NCBI GenBank assembly: GCA_900660155.1
Contig: CABFPE010000134.1
Span: forward strand, 87,587-151,586
Origin: Hofstenia miamia
Taxonomy: Eukaryota; Xenacoelomorpha; Acoela; Hofsteniidae
Direction: 5' to 3'
Length of the DNA stretch: 64,000 bases
Below, in pieces: positions 54,865 through 64,000 of the stretch (position 1 is its first letter; every line of letters begins with the position of its first letter). Position numbers and translations under genes: made by a program. The notes beneath the pieces are model-generated. The model was not told the DNA's origin and searched no databases. It was given only the letters and a program-made list of their open reading frames with translations.

Positions 54865-55704
54865 TTAATTTAAATAATTCTTAGATCGCCATCCAACAAG
54901 ACTATCAAAATCGTCAAAATCGTCAATGTCATCTTGAGTCTCCATTGAGGATACAGAATCAGAAGTTGCAACATTTACATCTAGTTTTTCTTTTAATGAA
55001 TACAATTTGTTGGCCTTGGAAAAGCAATTAATTTGTTCCCCTACTTCATCGAGTTCTTTCTCAACAGTAACAATAGCATCTTCATCGTCAACAATCATTT
55101 CAGATTTGGAAGCTTCATGCTGCATTTCTTTTTGAAAGATTTCCCATTCCTTTTCAAGGGGATCTACATAAGGCTTTTTGTGAACTTTAGCATCTGCAAC
55201 AGGGTCATCATAAAAACCTTCAGGCAAATCGGAATTTGCAGATGTCTTAGTGTTGTCATTTTCTTCTTCATCTTCATGTTCAGAATCAAAAAATCCCGAG
55301 GGAAGACAATTGTTTTTATCCACAGAAGTTTCCGTGTTATCCTCGCAATGGTTTGTTTCAACTTTAGGTCGTTTACTAATGTCAGGTTTGACTGTACCAG
55401 GATTAGAGCGTTTTTTAAGAATGCTTTTGATAATTTTGGGAGGCGGAGGACGTTCATCACGATGTACAGTATTTTCAGCAGTTTCGGTAACCTTACGTTT
55501 TAAATTTGAAGTGTGCAGTTTATGTTTTGGTGAACTTAAGTGAAAAGACCACAGCGATTCATTTTTAACATTTACTTCACAGATTACGCACGACAGCTCA
55601 CCGCTATTGGAATACTTGGCTAATGGAGAATTAATTTTAGGTAATTGTTTTTTCTTTTGAGCGAGTAAAGTTCGCATTTGCTTGACGGCCTCTTTTCCTG
55701 ACAT
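54865..55704 (-). CDS. ZNF830: ZNF830-like zinc finger protein (copy 2)
   Basis: The 279-codon translation is identical to 22842-23681, with the same acceptor-like motif before the ATG and the same spacing to FCSK. Confidence 0.88.
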   Translation of the reverse strand: MSGKEAVKQMRTLLAQKKKQLPKINSPLAKYSNSGELSCVICEVNVKNESLWSFHLSSPKHKLHTSNLKRKVTETAENTVHRDERPPPPKIIKSILKKRSNPGTVKPDISKRPKVETNHCEDNTETSVDKNNCLPSGFFDSEHEDEEENDNTKTSANSDLPEGFYDDPVADAKVHKKPYVDPLEKEWEIFQKEMQHEASKSEMIVDDEDAIVTVEKELDEVGEQINCFSKANKLYSLKEKLDVNVATSDSVSSMETQDDIDDFDDFDSLVGWRSKNYLN

Positions 55705-57240
55705 TCTAAAAAGCAAATACACTTTAGCAAAAAACAATCAAATATGTCTCAAAACATTACACCTTCTCAAAATATAATGCATTATTTTTATATTAAAAAA
55801 GACTACTATTGTCAACTCAAACAAAGGATCTCTTTCAATTGAATACATTATCATATAACTTTCATTCAAGTAGTCCATTTGTTAACGGAAAGTTTTTTAT
55901 AAAACGTATAATGGTACAATAACTACATAATACAGAAACACTTGCCCTGTATGAAAATTTGCCAAAATTTGATTGCATGACATTATTCTGTATAGTGATA
56001 TAAAAGCTTTATAACTGACAATGAAGTTCGTCTCAACCCTACTATATCATTTTGAGGCAAATGGAAACAAGTCAATTGACATGCAAAAATTGAATATTTT
56101 GAAAAACATGAACAAATTTTAAAATAAATATTATATAAGGCTTTTATCAGGAGAACTGATAATCACGTAAAAATGAAAGACATGAAAGACTATGTATACT
56201 ATTCAACGATAACACATTTAGAACATCCTCTAGATTCATATAAAATCTCATTCGCCAATGAATGAGTTAGATTTCAGGATATAGTAAACCTAAAACTTTT
56301 GTAATTTATGATTTTATGAACATTCAAATCAATCAAATGATCTTAACAAATGAATTGAATAAGTTTCCTCTTCATCACATGCGATGTGTTGTTATCCACG
56401 GATAACACAATAGTTAGCAATGGGTGAAAAATCTGTATGAGTTAGCTATACATTATTCTACATTTGGTTGCACTTTCTTCAAAATATAGGTCTAGATTTT
56501 TAAACATCTTCACTCATCGTCGGTCAAGTATGAAAATCTCGAAGTACAATATTTCAGAAGCTTTATAAAAGTAAAATGTTTTTCAGCTATTAATGAAACT
56601 GAATTTTACAGTCAACTAAGGTACAAAGTATCTTTACATTCTTAGTCTCCGCCAGAAGAATTGAGAAGTCTTCTTTAGGAAGACATTATATATTAGGTCT
56701 GAATTCCGGTGTTAAGAAAACTATTTGTATTTCAGTCTTACCTCAAACATATTTTACTCTTAATATCGACTATTTGTAACAGGACTTGGATGCTTTCTTT
56801 CCACAAGGGCCCAATTTTTTCACAATTGAAATGGTGATTTTGGCCACATCATTTGTATTAGAATGGCTTCAGTGATGGCGTAGATTCTTATCATATTGTT
56901 TTAGTTAGTATTCAACAATTGTTTTGTTTTTGTAATTGAACAATATATTGGGCAGACTCAAAGTTAGACAGTACCAAAACACACTATTGCAAAAAGTAAT
57001 TTGCCCATGAGTTCAGCATTTTTGAAAATACATGATTAGTATATTGAAGTTCATTAATTGATCATATTTTACTTTAAACACATGTTTTACAATTTTCACG
57101 AAAACCGCCAAAGTCACCCCATTTACATCATCAGTAGAAGCGTGTTATTTATCAGGACATGTTTCACCAACATTACCGGATGCAATTAGGAATGTTTATT
57201 TTCGTAATTATGGCTAGTATTACATAAGTGCGTACTTGCG

Positions 57241-57276
57241 TGACGGGTTTCGTTAGTGAGATCTCGATACCCGTCA
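57241..57276. repeat. Hairpin in GC-richer island (copy 2)
   Basis: Counterpart of 25218-25253. Confidence 0.45.
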
Positions 57277-58727
57277 GTGAAATCTCAAGTAGATGTTACA
57301 CATTGACGTCGCTGAACCCGCGATTGCCTGTTACACAGTTCGTGAAGCAAAATTATCAAGCCCATTAGCAAAACACGCGCGAGTGTAACAGCCGCCTAAG
57401 AAACATATCGATTAAAAACAACCAAATACGTGTTAATCTATAATTCTTGGAGAAAATAAGGTAATCACAACCAGTGGTGTTTCAAAATACTTATCAAGAA
57501 GTGATCTGTTAAAACACCGAAACTATGTTTCCCATTACAATAATATGTAAATTGCATTTTTAACGTTTTTAATTTTGTGCACGAAGTTCCAACGGAGAAA
57601 TACACTGTAATGTAGACCCCTGATTTTCAATAGCCTGGACTCATTTAAATTTAAAAAAATTAAATGTCCTTAAAATATTTATTTTTAATGTTTATTATTA
57701 AGGAATAGAAATAGCCTAAAGCAAATGAAATCCCTTTGTATCAATATTAAAATCAGCTTTCTTTGCTTACAGTTGTATTGAATTCTAGATTAAATCTACA
57801 AGAACAAAGAAAAACAGGTCACTTGAACGAACAGCTTAGGCTATAACTTTCTCACAGCGTCGGCACTGTGCACGACGTGAACCCTCTCCGACCACATCTC
57901 AATCTGTGACATATGTGATGCAAAAGCACCACATGAAAAAAATATATTCGTTATTTTTTTAAAATTATGTTTATATAAAACTAGTTGTTTAAAACTATTA
58001 TTTGCCAATCAAATAATGCATTACAATATAAGTCAAATAATTGGTAGTTTCTTAATAATGTACAGTGTTAATACACGCTGGCAACACAAGACAATTGAAA
58101 CCACTGTTTCTATATTTAAGCAGTAATCGGAACTAAAAACACTACATCACGGTATACAATCAATTTACACAACTACAAATTAAATACAATAAACATTTAC
58201 AATAACGAATATATTCACATAACAGTGATGAATTTTATTTAATGTCAAATGACATCGTCTTCCAAAATATATTTTTGACTAAACATACTGCAGTGTCTTC
58301 GAAATCGAAATGCGAACTCATATAAAATAACATGCCGTACCTTACTGTTGCAATAAATTTTTGCAATTAAAGTAGAAAATATGCATATTAAAAATTTAAT
58401 ATGACCTTTTAAAACAAATCCCGAAGGCTAATAACTGAAGTTGAAAGAATGCGCGATGACAATATGAAATGAATCTAGACAAAAATAGAGAGCAGGTTAA
58501 GAATGATCTTAATAGTGCGAAAGTTACGGATCTGTTACAAAGACTTGATTTTGAATTAAAAACAATTTATTCCCATTATGATTTCAAAAACTACATAAAC
58601 GAAATACTCACAATTGCTATTGTATCGTAATAAAAATCAACACATTGTCACAACAAAACACAAAAAACAGTTTAAAAAAGATGCATTATAAGAAATTATT
58701 GTAAAAGAGCGAATTAAAATATAAAAG

Positions 58728-59357
58728 CTAATCTTTATCTGCAATACATTTATCTATCGCAGACAAACATTCTCTATAAACTTGTTCGATATTTGAGGTA
58801 GCATCAATTACAATCGTATTATTACAGTTAAGCAACCAATTATCAATCCAAGTATGTAAGGACGAGAGATAACTCAATGGTAACAAATTTTCACACGCCC
58901 GCTCATCTTGAATCTGAGCACGTAGCTTAATGCGTGAATAACAAATCTCGGGAGGAGCGGTGAGGTATATATATGAATTTATTTGGCGGAATCCTTCAAC
59001 GTTCGACAACGTGTTATACAACTTCAAGCCAGTTTCATACTCTTCATTGCATATCAAATTTTCAGAATGTTCATTTTTTAGAAAAATATTAGCACATGAA
59101 TCTAAAGATCGCTCTTTGATTACTATTTGCTTAGAATTTCCACATTGATAATGGAAATTCTCTAACATCACTCTAATATCAAGTGTCAAAGCCCACCTAG
59201 AAGGCTCGCTATAGCATAATTTTAACAATGGAGTCCAAGTGTGTACTGGCTCAGCAAAGACTGATATATTAGCACGGTTGTGAAATTCTTTTTGCAAAAG
59301 CTCAATCATTGTAGTTTTTCCAACACCAATATTTCCTTCTATTGATAATGTTTTCAT
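58728..59357 (-). CDS. Deoxynucleoside kinase, TK2/dNK type (copy 2)
   Basis: The 209-codon translation is identical to 26705-27334, with P-loop, EPV, ERS and lid arginines present. Confidence 0.88.
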   Translation of the reverse strand: MKTLSIEGNIGVGKTTMIELLQKEFHNRANISVFAEPVHTWTPLLKLCYSEPSRWALTLDIRVMLENFHYQCGNSKQIVIKERSLDSCANIFLKNEHSENLICNEEYETGLKLYNTLSNVEGFRQINSYIYLTAPPEICYSRIKLRAQIQDERACENLLPLSYLSSLHTWIDNWLLNCNNTIVIDATSNIEQVYRECLSAIDKCIADKD

Positions 59358-59836
59358 TCTTGAACAGTAAACTGCAGAGAGGCAGGATTAGATCATAAAT
59401 TAAACAGACACTAAGTATAAATTATTTAATATTCCAAAACATTTTTTATACTCAAATAGAATAAAGAGTAAAATGCAAAATTTCATCATATAAAAATAAG
59501 TTCAAATTCATGCAGTAACTCAAATATTTGCATTACTACATTTTTATGTAGTATAACTTGTATTTGTAGTTAGAAATCCGTAATGGTGTATGGCAAACAA
59601 CTATTTTCTCTTGCATGTATTAAAACAATGCATTGTATTTCCTACATGTGTCGGACTTGTATTGTATAGAATAGCTAATGATCCATAATTCTGTTTTCGG
59701 TAAAACATTGTTTTACGTACCTAAAAATAACAATTGCGATTTTCATAAAGTAAAAAACTGTTAAAATTATACAGTAGGACACAATTTCAGTCTTCTGGAC
59801 AATGGCGTAATCAGGTTCCTAAACAAAAGCGGGCAA

Positions 59837-59910
59837 GCTTGCTTAGAATTTTCAAATGATACACATACTCTATGCTTGCTTAGAATTTTCAAATGATACA
59901 CATACTCTAT
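59837..59910. repeat. 37-bp tandem duplication (copy 2)
   Basis: Counterpart of 27814-27887. Confidence 0.93.
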
Positions 59911-61132
59911 GCATAAAATTCATTTTGATAAAATATGGAAATTTGTTCACAAAAACAGTTGATATTTGAAAATTGTTTTTGATTATAGTTACTCTTCAAG
60001 GCCCAGAAAATTAAAATTTCCTTATGCTCTGCAAACATTGTTTGAGTTAATCAATCATAATCAATTTTGAAATGCTGAAGGTAATATTCTACCATTTGCG
60101 TATATTACTGGTTATGGTGCGAGCGTAGTAAAAAAGAGAATTTTCTCGTTCTAGCAACTAATGCTTCAACAGCACGCCATAAAAACATGTTCGTGTGAAT
60201 AAAACGACGATCAAACTAAACGTACACAGTTCAAATGAATTTGATTGAGAACTATGTGATTACTTTAATTGTATTGAGGCAAACACTCTGAGATTAGAAA
60301 ATTAGCAATTAATTCTTTTGTCGATTCTATGTATTTGTTTTGTTAGAACTTCCTCATAACCTTCCAATTGACCAAGCATTTCTTTGTTGTTATTTAAATT
60401 TGTTTGAATTGATTTTATTATAGTAATAGCTGAAGATCCGCTTGTAATATGATCTTAGCACACCTTTGATGAGCAATTTCAATCAAGAATTAAATTATGA
60501 AAACAAATTCCATTTTTATAATAGCATTTCATACTGTAAAGCTTCTCATTGCCTCAAATCGTACAAAATTATACAGTTGTGTATTATTGGTTTTAAAACA
60601 ACATTTGTATTATGAAAAACATATCCATAACAAGATAGCGTTGTGGAAATAGACGTTGATTTAAATTTACTGTCCATTTTGTACTACATTTATTTAAAAA
60701 CAAAAGAAAACTTTCAAATCCTTTTACATGTAATTTCAAAGTAAAAATTCATAGGGGAAACTGCCCTCTTTGTGCTCCCCTTGCTGTTGAATAGCAATAT
60801 TTTTTAAATCATTACTTCAGCAAAGGTAAATGAGGTAAATATTCGGAAGCAATTTTATCTCTAGAACACAACTACGATGTTTTAACACAAGTTCTAAATT
60901 TTGACCTGAGTGAACACTTTGCAGGCTTTTAGTTGGTGCGTTAGAAGCACAAAAAGTAATAAAATCTAGATGTGTATCTGCTATTTTCTGCCCCTGCCGA
61001 AACAAAATTCTATACTATAAGATGGGATTTTATTCTCATGCTCGACAAAGCTAGTTTTCATTAGCGATTCACAATAAACAGCCCTAGACATTTGCTAAAC
61101 ATTGAAATATTTTAAATATCGGAAAAATTAGA

Positions 61133-62678
61133 GTCAATTTTTATTGCACATATTCGTTTCTTCACTCGTTTTTCTACCACTGACTTGTTTCGCTTTTTAA
61201 AATCGCTTAGTAGTTCTTCCTTCCTGGGTATCCTGCATTTCGACGGTAGCAAACCTGCTACAACTGACGCTGAAAATGCCTCCCTTTTCAATCAGTATTT
61301 TTCCAGTGTTTTCTCGCATAATTTTGCCTTGAATCCGCCAGTAAGCAATGTGCAGTCCATTTGCTTCTCTGACTTCACGTTTAGTTAGGAAGTTATTTGC
61401 AACTTACTAGCGAAATGGAAGCCCTAGACTTTTATGACTGCTGACAATCTCCCTGGATATTTTATCAACAAATGTTCTTCAGTGCTTTCACCCAATGTTT
61501 TTCGTCTTTTTTATTCTACTTTACAATCAAGTTTTCTTCCCTGCTGAGTGGAAGACTGCCATTTTTTGTCCTGTTCACGAGAAAGGTGACAAGCGTCTTG
61601 TCTCCAACTACCGTCCTATCAGCCTACTTCCTCGCTTATCTTTGGTGTTTGATAAGCTTCTCTTTTGATTTTCTTTACGTTCGTATTCGACATAAAATCA
61701 ATTCTGCACAGTATGGTTTTCTCCGGAAGTCTTCCACAATTACTCAATTATTGTCCTACGTCGATCGCCTGTACCACAACTTTGATGACAATATTACTTG
61801 CCTTGTCGTATTTTATGATTTCCAAAAGGCCTTCGACAACGTTCCTCATTCTTTCCTCTTAACCAAACTTAAACATTTTGGTTTCGATGACAATTTGCTG
61901 GCTTTGGTGCATTCCTACCTCTCCAATCGGATGCAACGTTGTTTAGTGAACGGCTGCCTCTCGGCTGAATGTAATGTAACCATTGGTGTGCCCCAGGGAA
62001 GCATACTCGGTCCTCTTTTATTTCTGTTATTATTAATGACCTTCCTTCTTGTCTTTCGTTCTGCCTGTGGTGGCTTTTGCCATTACTCTTGTCCAACACT
62101 CAACGATATTCAAGTCTCTGCTATTGAGCATTGAGAAACTGAACAACCGTTGCCTCAAATGGTGTTGTCCCACATCACTGTCTTCGTATGAGCGGCGTCT
62201 TATATTTTCAAAATCTTGGCCTATAGGTTTCCTTATTGATTATCCTGATTTCTTGATTTCAAAAAATTATTAACCTGTCATTTTCACTTTGATATTTCAA
62301 ACTATGTATCACGTCCCCCGTTACTTCTTTGTCTCGGTCTTCTTACATCTGTTTATTTGAACTTAAATATCCAAAACACAGAAATCGAGAGAATATTACT
62401 TCCGCATTATTAAGCTCGTGAATCATCTTATCAAATCTTATCTCGATCCTACTCTTCCCACAGCCTGTTTTAGAACTCCCTTGGGGACTCCTGTTCGTAG
62501 CATCTTACTTGCCCCTGCCATCGTGCTCTCATCTCTATTGCTGATCCTCAACTCTTGCCAAGTACTCAGTGCAGGTTTGTTTATATATTGTTTAAGTTGC
62601 TCTCTGTTTTTACCTGATTTCGCGTTTTAGCCTGCAATTGGGAATAAAGTCTTTTATTATTATTATTATTAAATAGAA
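61133..62678 (+). pseudogene. LINE with frameshifted reverse transcriptase (copy 2)
   Basis: Counterpart of 29110-30655 with the same frame breaks and TTA tail. Confidence 0.85.
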
Positions 62679-63632
62679 AATTCAATTGCATGCGCTGTTC
62701 ATGGAGCAACCATTAGCATTTTAATCAAAAAAAAAGAAATATTAAAGTACATTTTCTAGCCTTGGATAAATTCTACTCCAATATTGCTAAATTTTGATTG
62801 GCTCGCAAGAAATAACAGAGCCGAAATAGTTTAAAACAAATTGGTATTAGTGCAATTTATTCAAAGAAAAAGTTTTTAATTTTTCAAACGTAACTGTACC
62901 AATGCCAACACTAAAATTTGTGAAGGTTTGCAGTATTTCATGAAAATCCTCCATTCTTACGAAACTATTTTCAAAATATATCAATATGACAATATTGTTA
63001 TTAGCCATTTTAGACAATGTATAACGCGCAAGTGAAAAGCAGAGAAATGCAGTCAAAATTTCCTTTAAGAAATACGTAGATTAATGTAGATCGTGTAATA
63101 TTTTGAAAATTTAATTTTATATTTTATTTATTGAGACTTCAATCACTAGTACTATTTTTAAATTACTTCATAGTTTACATGTTAAACGAAATGGTTAAAA
63201 TTGTTCTACAATATCGCTTTTAGTATTTTAGGATGCAATTATATTGCAGTTCATCTTGTTGATTAATTTTTTGCAAAATTTTTAAGTTTTGGGTTAGGGT
63301 TAAAGTTTTATACCCATTTTATGACGTCACTCAAACTGGGTCCCCTAAAGTACAATAACGCCTTTACTATATAAATACAATGTGTTTTATTAAGATACAA
63401 TTATAAAATAGTTTTATAAAATCTATAAGCAAATATTAATACATATTTAATATTTAAGTAATATTTTAAATTGGGCGCCTTAAATTTTAGGGAAAATATT
63501 AAATTTTTCTAATCTATTCAATTGTAACGGTTTTGGAATATAAACTCTGCATTTGCAAATTTATACAAAAGAAACAAATGTTGGTTGACCAAACATATAC
63601 CTGAGCCCGCGTTGCCCCATGCCTCCCCGAGC

Positions 63633-64000
63633 CTATAAGGATTAACAGTACCACAAGGTACTATAAATGGGCCACCTTGTTTCAACGTAGCTTATGACGA
63701 TCTTCAACTATTATATAACGATAACATGAATCCAGAGAATGCTATGATTGCTAAATATGCTGATGACTTGAATCTTGTTATCGGAGTCAATTCAAAACTG
63801 GATCCCAGGGAGGAAGCACTCGACCAAATTGAACACTGGTGCTCTACAAATCGCTTTATTTTAAATGAAGATAAAACCAAGCAATTGGTCATTCCTCTCA
63901 GGAAAAATTTAATTGATTTAAACTTGTACTTACCAGTTGAACCACAAATGAAAATTCTGGGTGTTATTTTTGACAGTACCCTAAGCTTTGAGTCTCATGT
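63633..64000 (+). mobile_element. LINE reverse transcriptase palm, cut by the window end (copy 2)
   Basis: Counterpart of 31610-31977, with KYADDLNLVI present. It stops at the same base as copy 1, where copy 1 meets the gap. The rest of the element is outside the window. Confidence 0.85.

Larger units (their letters stand above)
37766..64000. repeat. Copy 2 of the 26-kb near-identical duplication
   Basis: Repeats 5740-31977 at a constant +32,023 offset from about 37833 on, and ends at the base homologous to the last base before the gap. The feature content is the same as copy 1. Confidence 0.93.

Overview
The window is AT-rich nuclear DNA of an invertebrate animal. The evidence is one eleven-exon gene with GT-AG introns, two intronless animal-type genes, and a dense load of animal retroelements (jockey/CR1-like LINEs, a Penelope-like element) and DNA transposons (mariner, hAT-like, MITEs). 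No bacterial operons, CRISPR array, phage genes, rRNA or convincing tRNA were seen. The species cannot be fixed from the sequence. Splice-acceptor-like motifs directly before the start codons of all three host genes hint at a lineage that uses spliced-leader trans-splicing, but this is inference.

Layout: 1-2950 holds a broken mariner transposase, the 3' end of a Penelope-like element (GIY-YIG domain followed by a hammerhead-like motif) and a LINE scrap. 2955-7720 is a patchwork of LINE fragments on both strands with a frameshifted retroelement C-terminal domain and (ATAAG)n tails. 9243-27334 carries three host genes, all on the minus strand and transcribed in the order deoxynucleoside kinase, ZNF830-like zinc-finger protein, L-fucose kinase (FCSK). 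The FCSK introns contain a 439-bp MITE with target-site duplication, a hAT-like element, a mariner remnant and a 213-bp tandem duplication. 29110-31977 holds two more LINE fragments. 31978-32977 is a 1000-N gap. 32978-35030 is microsatellite-rich and includes a decayed Penelope-type reverse transcriptase.

The dominant structural fact is a second copy of everything from about 5740 to 31977. It lies at 37766-64000 with a constant offset of 32,023 bp over the last 26 kb, and I noticed only one substitution. Copy 1 stops at the gap and copy 2 stops at the last base of the window, at the same nucleotide. Upstream, 3740-5282 and 35787-37329 are related but visibly diverged and have exchanged segments. 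A false duplication made in assembly is the simplest reading; a very recent segmental duplication is the alternative.

The host genes do not form one obvious pathway. FCSK salvages L-fucose for GDP-fucose synthesis, the deoxynucleoside kinase salvages deoxynucleosides, and ZNF830 orthologues belong to the spliceosomal intron-binding/XAB2 complex. Their shared orientation, the 276-bp gap between ZNF830 and FCSK, and the shared acceptor-like sequence before their ATGs are the best reasons to look for an operon or trans-splicing unit.
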